DNA of 64,000 nucleotides, from assembly GCA_964450715.1 (NCBI GenBank), contig CAYVFC010000028.1, forward strand, positions 1 through 64,000, given 5' to 3'. Within the stretch, counting starts at the first letter, position 1, and every line of letters starts with the position of its first letter. The notes under the pieces were generated by a model. The model saw nothing but the letters and a program-made list of their open reading frames with translations, ran no database searches and was not told where the DNA came from. Shown here piece by piece: positions 15,501-25,255 of the stretch. The position numbers were made by a program, and so were the translations under genes. The DNA is from CAYVFC01 sp964450715. Its GTDB lineage: Bacteria > Myxococcota_A > Polyangia > Polyangiales > JAFGIB01.

Positions 15501-18452
15501 CACCAGCTCCCGCTCCCCCTCGAACGGCACCAGCTGCCTCAGATCATCTTCCAGCAACACGTACGCCAGATCGATGCTCCCCGTCACCGTCTCCAGCGAC
15601 GCGGTCTCGTCTATCACATTCGTCTTTTCACCCGGGTTTTCGGAGTCCAGGTAGAGGTTGAGCTCTTTCGGGTCGAAATCCAGTATCGAAAATTGCATCT
15701 CCGGCCGGTAAAGCCACCTGTATACCTTCTGGTACTCATCCGACTCGATCGGCACCCGCCGGTTTTCCGCAAGCGCCGCGCTCGCTTCCTTGTCGAAAAA
15801 CGGCACCAGGAAAGGCACGTAATCCACCGGCCGCTCCAGAAGCGCCCCCTCTCCCGACCCCGTGCGCGATATACAGCTCCAGAACGTCTGGTCCACGCCA
15901 TCCTCATCCGGATTGGGAAGACCCCCGTCCGGAGAGCATAGCCACCCATCGTCCTGCCGCTCGCAGGTATTGTAGCAGACCTGGTTGACCGAAAAGCTCG
16001 GCTTGGCCGGATTCGCCCGGCCCTGAAAATCTACTATCCGCTCCTTGGGCTGCGCGTCCACGTGCACGTAAAAATGCGTACCGCCGGCCGCGCTGTCTCT
16101 CAAGGTAATCACCCGCGTGCTCTCATTGGGACCGATCGAAAAAAGCCCCAGCTCGCTCGGCAAGGTCTCGTCCGTTTCCACGCCGGAAACGCTTTCCGTT
16201 GAGCCCGCACCCCGTAGCGCAACCCGGCTCGTACTGTATTCGTCGGCCGAGCCGTCGGCAACGCCCGCGTCAACGCTTTCCGGGTACTGTGTCGGCTGTT
16301 GACTCACCGGAGCCTCGGCCGCGCTAACCACCTTGGCAAGCCTACCAGTATACCCCGGCAGATCCGCCGGCAGGGGGCTACCGTCGTGGTCGTACCACTG
16401 CGTCTTTATCGTGATCTTGATGTCCGACGTTAACCCCGAGCCTTCGAAGCCTACGATATAGTTGTGCTGATCTCCTTGGTTGGCGCCGTGCTCTACGTCG
16501 AAAGTACGTTCCACTGTAATCCGTAGATTCGGCGGACGAAGCTGGATCTGTTTTTCGGTCACGATGGTGGTCATCATGCCCGGCGCCCTGTACGGCTCTC
16601 CTGCCTGCGGCCCTCCCGCCCAAGCCTTGTCAACCGTTCCGCCCGCCTGCACCTGGCCCACCGACGTTCCTATATAGCCGGTGGCGCGATTGATCACGAC
16701 TACCTTGACCAGCTCGCCCTCGCGCAACGGATTGTAGCGCCAATCGTAACCGGGCGCGTCGTCCAGCGCTATGCTGGTCGCCGGCTGGTACTTGTCCGTT
16801 CCCGAGTAACTGAATCGCGACGAAATCCCGCGAGTCAATGCAGCGTAGTGAATCAGCGCCTGGCTGGGAATCAGCGCCTCGCCAGTATCATCGCTTACGC
16901 GGGAAACTTCCTTTTGCGATAGAGCCCAACGGTATCCGACCATCTCCCCGTTAGAGAGCCGGTACACGTAGAACTCGGTATCCCGCAGGTCCACCGCGTT
17001 TATCTCTTTGAGCAACCCTTGATGCTTCGAGCGGTGAAGGGCGATGCTCTCGCTCGAGCTACCTGCGGGCATCTCCTCGTAGTCGTATACGGTCGGAATC
17101 CTTAGATTCCACCCCTTGACGTACTCGTATGGGACATCGTCTTCCAGGATCTCCGCAAACGACGCTCCTACCAAATAGACCGGAGTAAACTGTTCCGGCG
17201 TTGAGCTCGAAATGCCCGTGCTAGAAATGGGAGCCACCGGGTTGACTATAACTGCCGTGCCCGAAAGCATGGCCGCGTCGACCGTGAAGTTCGCGTAGCT
17301 CGAGCCCCCCCCCTCGACCCTGGCGCTGTAACGGTTGCACAGAAAGAAATGCCTGCTGGCCGTGCTCCTGGGATTGTGCGCGCTGAAATCCAGCTCCGCG
17401 TACACGGGAAAGGTATAGCTGGTACTGACGAGAGTGCCCGAATAAACGCCGTAGTCTAGTTTATAGTAACCTTTCTCATTGCTCTTGGCGTACCGGAAAC
17501 TGCCTATTGCGGACGACTCGATCACGGCCCCCTTGATAGGATTCCAGATCCTGAGACGCGAGCCGTCTTCTTCCTGGTCCCACATATTACTAGGCGCGCA
17601 CTTGAGATAGGCCCACTCCTGCTGCTCGCTCTGCGTCGGATTCGCGAAGGGAGCGGTCAACTGACTACAGGTGCTCTCGGGCGTCGTGCTCATATAGGCC
17701 GTTTCCAGGCCGATAAACCCCTCGCTTTCCGCCAGCACTATCCAGTTATCGCTGTCGATCAACATCGTCCGGATGCCATCGTTGCTCGGATAGTCTAGTT
17801 GAGTGGCGTTGAGAGGGGAACTCCGTATCGGGTCGCAAGCCGTACCCGTTCGAACGGCGATCGAACGCGGTCGAGCGTTGTATGTCCCCCCGCCCGAAAC
17901 GCCTATCTCGGGCGTCGTATAAGGATCTTGGCAATTGCGCCCCTCCTCCCCCGTGTATTCCTCCATGGAAATGACCTCCGGGGGTACGGTCTCGCCTTCG
18001 GGCGTCGCCTCGAGCTGCTCCTTGAGCGTACGGTAGGTCGACGCCGCCATGACAAAAGCTCTTACGCGATTGGGGACACTCTCGGGTTCGATGTCTTCGG
18101 GAAGATTCGCCAGCGGGCTTACGAAAACCGGGTTACCCTGCTCATCTACGGGATTGCCGTCCTCGTCGTATACCACCCAGGTAGGCATTCCGCCCGTGCA
18201 CGGCCCGGTTCTTTCGGAAGATGTTTGGTAGAAACAAGATAGATTTCCATCCGAGTCGCGCAAGACGAGACCGCGGGCCGCTATACGCCCGGAGACGTGG
18301 TAAGCTCTCACCTTTGCATTCAGCGCAGCGCCCGCCAGAGCGATCGCGGATATCGAGAGCAAACACGCTGCAAGCCGCCCGGCGCGCAGCTGTCCGATAG
18401 CGGAAGCTTTGGTAGTGCCTTTGCCGGCCGGCCTGTGACTCTGGTAAAGCAT
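9597..18452 (-). CDS. RHS/YD-repeat protein with polymorphic C-terminal tip, 2,951 aa
   Basis: The ATG at 18452 has a GAGGTAGAGG ribosome site and lies 4 bp after the upstream stop; the open frame to 18512 only overlaps that gene. A signal or anchor helix (LAACLLSISAIALAGAAL) follows a basic N-terminus. The first third holds beta-rich domains, including a Big_2-like unit and the cluster CCECREC. About residues 1,350-2,650 carry YD repeats (for example YDALGRVSEVTD, YAYNDRGQLTALW). The conserved RHS core ends with NPFRFSTKYADEETGLNYYG, YRYYDAGLGRW and DPTNKHDILG, the self-cleavage type motif. The remaining 254 residues are the tip. RHS shells encapsulate a toxin and release it into competitors. 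Here the gene is in an operon with giant surface proteins rather than a visible type VI system. Confidence 0.93.
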   Translation of the reverse strand: MLYQSHRPAGKGTTKASAIGQLRAGRLAACLLSISAIALAGAALNAKVRAYHVSGRIAARGLVLRDSDGNLSCFYQTSSERTGPCTGGMPTWVVYDEDGNPVDEQGNPVFVSPLANLPEDIEPESVPNRVRAFVMAASTYRTLKEQLEATPEGETVPPEVISMEEYTGEEGRNCQDPYTTPEIGVSGGGTYNARPRSIAVRTGTACDPIRSSPLNATQLDYPSNDGIRTMLIDSDNWIVLAESEGFIGLETAYMSTTPESTCSQLTAPFANPTQSEQQEWAYLKCAPSNMWDQEEDGSRLRIWNPIKGAVIESSAIGSFRYAKSNEKGYYKLDYGVYSGTLVSTSYTFPVYAELDFSAHNPRSTASRHFFLCNRYSARVEGGGSSYANFTVDAAMLSGTAVIVNPVAPISSTGISSSTPEQFTPVYLVGASFAEILEDDVPYEYVKGWNLRIPTVYDYEEMPAGSSSESIALHRSKHQGLLKEINAVDLRDTEFYVYRLSNGEMVGYRWALSQKEVSRVSDDTGEALIPSQALIHYAALTRGISSRFSYSGTDKYQPATSIALDDAPGYDWRYNPLREGELVKVVVINRATGYIGTSVGQVQAGGTVDKAWAGGPQAGEPYRAPGMMTTIVTEKQIQLRPPNLRITVERTFDVEHGANQGDQHNYIVGFEGSGLTSDIKITIKTQWYDHDGSPLPADLPGYTGRLAKVVSAAEAPVSQQPTQYPESVDAGVADGSADEYSTSRVALRGAGSTESVSGVETDETLPSELGLFSIGPNESTRVITLRDSAAGGTHFYVHVDAQPKERIVDFQGRANPAKPSFSVNQVCYNTCERQDDGWLCSPDGGLPNPDEDGVDQTFWSCISRTGSGEGALLERPVDYVPFLVPFFDKEASAALAENRRVPIESDEYQKVYRWLYRPEMQFSILDFDPKELNLYLDSENPGEKTNVIDETASLETVTGSIDLAYVLLEDDLRQLVPFEGERELVFQLGDQQVEATIRKEEPSSNDIVAFSNINTLDRASPDDYLTIRLVQSYDEGNVLWQYKFSDIKIVLEDNKTSVPPGESARAIAITKPEDMDVEWSIEEQEPGVDACIDARTGEITVSEESEEGEIQIKARDIRNPEESYAKARVPICCECRECEGAGNAESEAGSVKTRFHLGLGPGGGSAGRIYLEADELTADTFSPKALDFDTLNRTTVPIYDGNGLRQIIAPRTLVDIYVPQDPDEEEVFEIRYYALDATTDALDEWHTFPGGFSILPEAQPLAVWRVENPTPGVYEKLRITGRKAAAVIPDIREYTLDPTTPGTYSVAFGQELDAGGQLVALKVETYSETESGDERVVDKTVSDGAGGQVASVTSTTYRSVSLGGRTRDQIVSEVSDPGGAARTKQMSYYGVNSPSEGAYQGMLSKVINPDGSWVRYRYDDHGRKIAEERSLGNSPDTATADQIRVVEYSYESTGVQTDVAYTVRLEATDEDGFESALSGDQAARMQQRVPRTITERVEGKVVSKRYFKVEEDADGGRVETEERCVRQDCNRGDPDNLVTVTTYGPSDPDYPDQAVSGRLSWVQYPDGRLDIYTYRWGDFSYGQPAVRGYFVTTDDDPEAPEELVPLETTVTHAYGTVEQPESIAYKTTREVSVIDKFGNAVLDERYVLTGDGSYELIGWTKRKYDDKDRLILTERSDGTMDEAVWEDCCNQAKTYDSRGIETINTTDKLGRTLSTQRAGITTAYTYDGEGRQLTTTRLGGGLTAFSSQGYDSAGRLDASTDEAGLVTQYAYPDELTTVVTRPGGAEETTVRFADGRTQSITGTAVVERHYQYGVNEDGTQWTKVYTGAIGSAMWEKTTTDMAGRTILVERPGYSGTIETTEHFYNDLGQLVRTATTGRADTLYEYDELGNQTASGLDLDGDGVLVSGSGDRITRSETAHYLDDDGDWWQASIQSAHAAEDGSTDAVTTGTQLTRLTGLGGAYTEGTFISESISRDIHGNQTVSQIYVDRANKEESRFTDYPDATIPAITLSINGRLISSQSKTGAYASYAYDPLGRRTGITDGRTGTTTTVYDALGRVSEVTDPADNPTTYAYDPLTGRKTAETNASQKTTRYAYNDRGQLTALWGDVPYPVKYVYDEYGRRTQMVTYRDSSIDWTTEEIPAAFDDPDKGDVTAWNYEEATGLLLSKTDAAGKSVSYTYGPAGRLATRTWARTEGGQPLVTSYSYDPETGELLNIDYSDSTPDISFAYDRLGRQETVTDALGTRTFVYNPVSLQLASEILPDGDILTRKYDGLGRSGGFFLDQDGDGTTDYQVGYGYEQGTGRFNQVAWNAGGASDSATYTYVDDTDLLHDMTTASGQATVYGYEDHRNLKTQVQNSFNSTVISQYDYTYDALGRRDDVTNSGSAFAQTAFSDFDYNDRNELVLSERNLGTPDVPGDAVTDEYRSYLYDPIGNRQTAIDQDGSTNISYTPNELNQYTTEDINGSLKTFGYDLDGNMDAVTDASGVVKRYIYNAENRLIAVEPETPVDGDVRLSFVYDYMGRRVQKIVDERSGGAWSEISSKAFVYDGWNLISEEEAGAETYYVWGLDLSQSLQGAGGIGGLLAAVESGDVVYFLFDGNGNVGQVYDPDADPADRIIASYEYDPFGNEIDPDPDDENPFRFSTKYADEETGLNYYGYRYYDAGLGRWLRRDAIEEKGGLNLYLVVANDPTNKHDILGLYIRSDYGCLDDYLKEYLEDFEKIGNDRLTYVYRNAEGRKGDTRKSEILEKMLNSRHDFYLKGPKEKCLDSLKEHVQARIDITRAASGARFTFTFGANEYNPSSATNITDPEARYRECNNPNTQLGCAAGAQIVFDVGTGVVEGNYSYRDLERTEPPNRGGAGPFIPGDWAYINNLAYNPNVDENERELAGQGQNLIYLGEWTGGEHSFWGHIPAEAGLRTHSETWWWEYVEKMSGGQGIPKWRTYVVHPKTGLKR
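9600..10361 (-). other. RHS C-terminal tip domain, candidate toxin
   Basis: This 254-residue tip follows the DILGLY end of the RHS core. Its C-terminal half contains PGDWAYINN, then GQGQNLIYLGEW, HSFWGH and a Trp-rich WWWEYVEKM. From memory this order resembles the PGDCxYxxN / GENxIxLG / GH signature of the Bacillus spore transglutaminase Tgl, but with Trp where the catalytic Cys would be. Three other Cys occur earlier in the tip. GC content falls near the junction. The enzymatic activity is unknown. Confidence 0.5.
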
Positions 18453-18456
18453 ACCT

Positions 18457-21400
18457 CTACCTCGCCTCGAGCTCGGCGACCAGCTGGTCGATTGAGATCT
18501 CGCCGTTGACATACCTTTCGAGGATCTGGTCGGTTCCAGTTGGGCCTCTGGAAATCGCCACGTAGTCCAGGCGGTGTAGCTCGACCTTGCCTTCGCTGAC
18601 CAAACGGAAGCCGGTCTTGTCTACGCGCATGACACCCGCCGGTACCAGCAACAGGGAATCCGGATCGAGACCCACCAGCAGGACCCTTTCGGGAAGCTCC
18701 TCGACGTAGGTGTAGCTTCCGTCGTGCCTGGGAAGCGCCACCTCGACCTCGAGCTCGCCCTGCAGGCGGATACCGGCCGGTGAAATCGCATAGGCGAAGC
18801 TCGGCAGGCAGGTGCCCAGGGCTCCGTAGCCGATCTCGTGGGACTGCAGGAACTGGGTATGCACGTCGCCCTCGTCCCGACCGTCCGGAAAGGTCAGCTC
18901 GGCCTGGCTGAGGTCGATTGTCAGATCGGAAGAGGCTAGCAGAGCGGGCGACGACTGCCCGGAAGCGACGCGGCGGAAGGGCTCGGTGGGGCTGAGGTAG
19001 GGTATGACGATTACACCGGCGCGGTTGCGTTCTCCCTTCTCGATCGTGACGTATCGCTCGACTGTACCGTACCGATCGTTCTTCAGGGAGGGATTGACGA
19101 CCAGACGATGGCGTCCCGGGAGCAGCATCTCCGAGTCTGGCTCGCCATAGCCGAACTGCCAGGCGCCGTCGCTGTTGGTGACCGCGCTACGGTCGAGGTC
19201 GGGGAAGACCACCTCGATGCCCTTGAGCGGTTGCTGCAGCGAGTCGGCGACGAACCCGGCGAGCAGCGTGGGAAGCGGCCTGACCTGGAAGCTGGAATGG
19301 TAGAGCGTCTGGCCGGCGTAGGTGAGCTCCACGAACACCGTGCCGCCGTAGGCCAGGTCGCGCGAGGGGAAGAAGGCGATCATGGTATTGCCCGGGAAGT
19401 TCGAGCTGTTGCCCGGGACGGGCTCTAGCTCGCGGTGCACCTCCTCGAAGCCTACCTGGCTCAGCGAGGATAGATCGGCCCCGGGCTCGCTATCGCTGTA
19501 GATCTTGCCGTGCGCCGTCTCCAGCACGCTCATCTCGAGCTGACTAAGGTCGACGGGCTTGTTGAAATGGATGACGATATGGCTGTTGGATTCGACGCTC
19601 TTGGCGCCGTTGGGCGGCTGTTGTCGGACGACCTCCAGCGGAATGGCGTCCGCGTCGGTAAAGGTCAGGCGGACGACAGTGCTGGTCAAGGTGGTGCCCG
19701 AGAAATCGCGGACCCAGACCGCCAGCTCGTGCGCTCCTTGGTCCGCGGGAACGTTCAACAGACCGGAAGCAACGTCGCCGCTTCTGTTCAGCACGGCCGG
19801 GTCAGCGGTGTCGAATTGCGCTACGACCTCGTCGTCCGCCGCCATGCCGACCGCGCGAGCGGTGACCTCCAGAAGCGTGGTGTCGCCGCTGACCAGAAGG
19901 TTTGCCCCGTCGCGTGGGCTCAAGACCTCAACCTCGAAGGCCGTGTCGAGCCGCAGCACCACGGTCTGGCTGGTACGGTTACCCGCCAGATCCCAGGCCT
20001 CGAAGCTCAGGGGGTGCTCGACCAGCCGGACCAGCGGTATATCCAGGTAAAAGATGTAGGTGTCGCCGGCGCCGGGAAGCACGCCCAGGCTCTGGTCGTT
20101 GACGGAAAGGCCCGCGAGGTTGGGCTCGGTGACGGTGCCGGTAACTCGATAAGGGGTTTCGACGACGCTGTTGACGGCCGGGCTGAGCTGAAGGCCGTCT
20201 ATGGTCAACACGGGCGCGTCCGCGTCGTAGTGCGCCGTGTAGCCCGCGGTGGCTTGCAGGCCGTTGCAGTCGACGGCGGTGACCAGGACGTTGACGTCGT
20301 CGGTGCCGAGCGCGATGAAGGATAGCTCCGCGTCAAAGCTTATCGAGCTGCCGCTGCCCGTGATCTCGGCGGCCACGCCGTTGGCGTCCACGCTCTGGAT
20401 GCAGGTGCCGGCAGTGACCGTGCCGCTGACGTGGATGGTGTCGGTGGTCAGGTAGATCTCGGGTTGCGGCACCTGGAGCGATATGACGGGTGGAATACCG
20501 GTCGGCTCCGGGATCTCGGGCTCGCCGTAGCGTACAACCACGCTCTCGGTCACCGTACCGTGCACCGTATCGGCGACCACGGTCAGGGTGTTGAAGCCCG
20601 GTATGAGCGGGACGTCGGGGAAGGTGAAGGCGTGCTCGTAGTCGGAGTCACTGTCGGCAGCCTCGGGGAAGGTCACCCGCGAGCCCAGGGAGAGCCGGAT
20701 CTCCTCGGGCGCGAGGCTGGAACGTACGACGCCTTGTACGTCGACCGTATCGTCGCTCGTCAGGGTGCCGCTCTCGGGGCTGGTGATGGTCATACGGGGA
20801 AGAGAGGTGACCTCAACGATCACCGTGATGGTGTGCTGGGTCTGGTTGCCGTCCTCGTCAACGGTGGTGATGGTCAGCACGTTGGTGCCCACGGCCAGGG
20901 GGACCTCGCCCTCGAAGTTGCCGTTCTCGTCGAGCACGACTCCGAACTGCTGGTCGCCGAATTGGTCGTTGACGATGGTGACCGACTGGACGCCGGTCAG
21001 GTCGGTGGCCGTGCCGCTGACCACGATGGTGTCGCCGCTGATGGTGGCGCTGTCCGGGTTGTTGACGGTGAGGGTGGGAGCGCCGGTGTCGGTGACGGTG
21101 ATGGTGGCGGCGTTGCTGGTCACGCTGCCCACCACGTTGCTCACTACTACGCGGTAGGCGGCGCCGTCGTCGGCAGAGGTGGACTGGCTCTTGGTGTAGG
21201 TGGCGGCGGTGGCGCCCGGGATGTCGGCGCCAAAGCGCTGCCACTGGTAGACGATGTCGGTGCCGGTGGCCACCACGGAGAGGGTGAAGGGGGCGTCGAG
21301 CGAGACGCTCTGCGACGAGGGGTGGGTGGTGATGGCCGGCGGGATGACGTTGAGCTCGACCGTGGCCGGGTTGCTGTAGACGGTGGCCGCGGGGTTGGTG

Positions 21401-24400
21401 GCCGCGCAGCGGTACTGGCCCTCGTGCTCGGGCGCGGCGTTCTGCACGGTGTAGCTGGTACCGGTCTCGCCCGTCAGGTCCTGGCCGTCCTTCTGCCACT
21501 GGTAGGTGACCAGGGTGCCCTCGGCCACGCAGGTCAGGGTGAAGCTGGTGTCAAAGTCCACCATCAGGTCGGACGGATGGGTGGTGAACTCGGGCGGGTA
21601 GAGGTCCACGTGCAGGACGGCGGGCGGGTCGGACCATACGGGGGCGTTGCCGCGGTTTTCGACCCTGCAGGTGTATTCGGAGAGGTTGAGAGCGTAGGAG
21701 GTCGCCGGGATGTCGTAGGTCGCGGTAGTGGCGCCGTCGATGGGGACGCCGTTCTCGTGCCACTGGTAGCTCGGGTCGGTGCCCGTGACCTGGACGGAGA
21801 AAGAGGCGGGGTCGCCTTCCATTACCGTGACGTCCACGGGCTGGACGTCGATGACGGGCGGATCGAGGAGCACGGTTAAAATGGCGGTGCCGGAGGTGAT
21901 CGTCGGGTTGCCGCGGTTGCTGACCTCGCAATAGAGCTCGGCTCCGTGGTCGTCGTTGGTGACCTGCAGGATGGTGTAGGTCTCGTCGACGCCCGTGCCG
22001 TCGGTTATCGCGTCTCCGTTCAAGTACCACTGGTAGACGAGCGCGGTGCCGGAGGCGTCGACGGTGAAGGTGGCCTGCTCGTCTTCCATCACGGAAATGG
22101 ATACGGGATCCGTGATTATCTGCGGAGCGTTCAGAAGCACGGTCAGCGTCGCATCGTTCGACGGGACCTCGGTGTTACCGCGATTCACGGCCCGGCACTG
22201 GAAGACCGCTTCGTGGTCCGCGTCCTCCACGGACGTGATCGTGTAGGTCGATGCCTCGGCCCCCGGAATGAGACTCGCGTCGCGGTACCACGTGTATTGC
22301 AGCGCCGTGCCCGTGGCAGGACAGGTAAACGTCGCGGGGGCGCCCTCGGTCGCGGTCACCGGCTGCAGTACGCCCANNNNNNNNNNNNNNNNNNNNNNNN
22401 NNNNNNNNNNNNNNNNNNNNNNNNNNNNNNNNNNNNNNNNNNNNNNNNNNNNNNNNNNNNNNNNNNNNNNNNNNNNCCGCTTCGTGGTCCGCGTCCTCCA
22501 CGGACGCAATCGTGTACGTCGATGCCTCGGCGCCCGGAATGAGACTCGCGTCGCGGTACCACGTGTACTGCAGCGCCGTGCCCGTGGCCGGGCAGGTAAA
22601 CGTCGCGGGGGCGCCCTCGGTCGCGGTCACCGGCTGCAGTACGCCCATCTGCGGCGCGTTCAGCAGAACCGTCAGCGTCGCATCGTTCGACGGCACCTCG
22701 GTGTTGCCTCGGTTCACGGCCCGGCACTGGAAGACCGCTTCGTGGTCCGCGTCCTCCACGGACGCAATCGTGTACGTCGATGCCTCGGCACCCGGAATGA
22801 GACTCGCGTCGCGGTACCACGTGTACTGCAATGCCGTGCCAGTGGCCGGGCAGGTGAAGGTGGCGGGGTCGCCCTCGGTCGCCGTCACGGGCTGTAGCAC
22901 GCCCATCTGCGGGACGTTCAGCAGTACCGTCAGCGTGACGGACGTCGAGGTGACCGGGGCGTTGCCGCGGTTGCTCACCACGCACTTGTATGTAGAGAGG
23001 TGATCCGGGTCGTAGACCGAAGGCGTGGTGTACGACGGCGAGGTGGCGCCATCGATGAGCGCGTCGTTCTTGTACCACTGGTAGCTCAGCGCGGTGCCGG
23101 TCGCGGTGATGGCGAAGGTAGCCGTGCCGCCCTCCAGGACGGATATGTCATCCGGCTGGTCGGTGATCACCGGCGCGTTCAAAAGGACCGTCAGCGTGAC
23201 CGGGTCACTTTCATCGAACCCGGCCGGGTTGGTGACCACGCACTTGTAGGTCGACAGATGATCGGCGTCTACCGTGGACGGCGTGGTGTAGGACGGCGAG
23301 GTCGCACCGGCGATGGGCTGATCATTCTCGTACCACTGGTAGGTGAGATCCGGCCCCTCGGCCGTGACGCTGAAGGTAGCGGTCTCGCCCTCGGTCACGG
23401 TGGCGTCCGAGGGATGGGCCGTGATCAGGGGGAGGGGCACTCCATCCAGTTCCGTGCCCGAACCGATATTGACATCACGTCCCAGGAACACGCCCGTGGA
23501 GACGGAGCTGGACTTGATATGCAAGGTGCCGTTGGGTACGAAAACATATGCGGCGATTTCGTTGCTCTGCCCCACGACCGCCGCAAACGGGGTGGAGGAG
23601 GGGCCGCCGACGCCGCCGTTGGAGCCTTCAACGAACAGGCGAACATCCGAGATGCCGATACCAGAACCCGACGCAGGGCCCAGGTATGCGGCGATTCCGG
23701 GCTCCAGCCGCTCTTTGACGCGAATCTCGCACGCCGACGCGCACTCCACGCGAGACCTGTCGCCCAGATCGAGCGAGAGTAGATCGTATGTTCCGCCCGA
23801 AAGCGTCAGTACCGTCGGATCCGTACTGGTACCGGCTCGCAGAAGCACTGCACCATACGAACCGGCTGCCAGCGTGCGGTCTTCCTTTTGCGCCAGCTCG
23901 ACGTCTTCGCTGCCGGCTTCAAAGACCGGGAAAGAGGGAACCGTGATCGGCAACGGCAACGACAGGGGCGTGTTGGTCGCGCCCTGCACCGTGCCGTTGT
24001 TGGTCACGGTGTTGGCGTTGACATCGCCGGTAACGACGCTGCTCGACTTCAATAGCACCGTGTCGGCTGTGAGGCTGCCATTGAGCTGCGCGCTCAACCC
24101 CACTACCGCTTCCGAGCCGCTCGACAGGTACGGCCCCGCACTGTCGATGATTACCGCTGCGTCGCCTTGCAGCGAAGTGTTCTCCTGCAAGTGCAGGCTG
24201 TTGAGCGCCAGAATCGCCTCCCGCGGCCAGCCATTGCCGAATACCCAGTTATCGGCGGGCACCACCGCCCCGGCGCCCTCTTGCACCAACGCCCCAACGC
24301 CGACTCGCACGTCGCGGCCTACCAGCTTACCTTGTGCGTAGCTGCCGGACCTCACGTGCAGTGTCCCGTTCGGCACGAAGACGAAGGCCCTGAGATCGCT

Positions 24401-25252
24401 GTCCAGGCCCAAGATGGCGGCCGCCGGATCGGCGTCCGGGCCTCCGCCAGAGCCGTTCGTGCCCTCCACGATGAGCTGCACCTGTTCTACCGGTACGCCG
24501 CTGCCCGGCTGCGGGCCCAGGTAGGAGGAGGCCCCGGGAGACAGATGCTCCTTGACGCGGATCTCGCAGGCGGCGGCACACTGCACCTGGGAGTGATCCC
24601 CGAAGGCCAGCTGGCGCAGGTTGTAGACTCCGCCCGAAAGCGTGAGCACGGTCTTGTCCACTCGCGTGCCCGCTCTGAGCAGGATCTCTCCGTACGAGCC
24701 TGCCGCCAGGGTCAGATCCTGCTTCGGGCCGAGCTCGATGTCGTCGGTGCCCGCCTCGAAGTCATCGAAGTACGGAACGGTGATGCCCAGCGGAAGCGGA
24801 AGAGGCGTGGTCTGCGCGCCTGCGACCGTGCCCAGCCCCGTTAGCTCGTTGTACGCCGCATCGCCCGCGACCAGGCCGCCGTCCTTGATGTAAATGCTGT
24901 CCGCCTTCAGGTTGCCTTCGACCACCGCTCCCGGCCCCACCACCGCCTCGGAATCGTCGGCCAGCACGGGGCCCGGGCTGGCCATAATCACCGATACATC
25001 GGCCTCTACCCGCGAGCTCTGCTTTATATGCGTGCTGTTCAGGGCAACGATGGTTTCCGACGGCCAGCCCGCGCCGGTCACCCAGCCGTCCACCATGGTC
25101 AGGGGCTTGGTCTGCACCGCCGCGGTGGGATGCGACTCGGCGGGTTTCTGCGCCGTTTCCTCGGACCCGCAGGCCGACAGGCCCAGGGCCGCACCGAGCA
25201 GCAGGGCGGCGAGCATGGCGGTGGGCGCGGAGTATTTCGGCGTCCTGGTCAT
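18457..25252 (-). CDS. Ig-domain lipoprotein of about 2,260 aa, interrupted by an assembly gap
   Basis: The lipoprotein signal has lipobox LSAC (Cys28). Two copies of a module of about 285 residues follow: WVTGAGWPSETIVALNS and WVFGNGWPREAILALNS mark their starts, each with ELGPKQD/ELAQKED, SGGVYNLRQLAFGD and VFVPNGTLH motifs. They look like beta-solenoid envelope domains. Next comes a run of Ig-like domains with the YQWY...Y.C pattern, including 86-aa near-identical copies around the gap. The C-terminal third has larger Ig-like units, an SbsA-like unit (IVIHFNKPVDLS), a carboxypeptidase-regulatory-like unit (LLAGFVADSLQQPLKGIEVV) and a terminal domain ending ISIDQLVAELEAR. The two ORFs on either side of the gap are joined because a missing length of 87 plus 258k bp restores frame. 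The protein is probably an anchored partner for the RHS or giant protein. Confidence 0.85.
22150..22930 (-). repeat. 258-bp tandem repeat array (86-aa Ig units) with gap
   Basis: Units beginning with CCGCTTCGTGGTCCGCGTCC at 22206, 22477 and 22735 are nearly identical. The interval 22477-22735 is 258 bp, exactly 86 codons. The encoded unit includes GVLQPVTATEGAPATFTCPA and SLIPGAEASTYTI. Near-identity at DNA level implies recent amplification or gene conversion and explains the failed assembly. Confidence 0.85.
22377..22476. other. Assembly gap, 100 N
   Basis: The run of exactly 100 N is a placeholder. From the 258-bp period on both sides the true missing length should be 87 bp or 87 plus a multiple of 258 bp; all of these keep the reading frame of the lipoprotein. 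Confidence 0.95.
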
Positions 25253-25255
25253 GGC

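Noticed and set aside
22175..22509. Two Ig proteins overlapping at the gap
   Set aside because: The frame change is an artefact of the 100-N placeholder. 87 bp or 87 plus multiples of 258 bp restores one frame.
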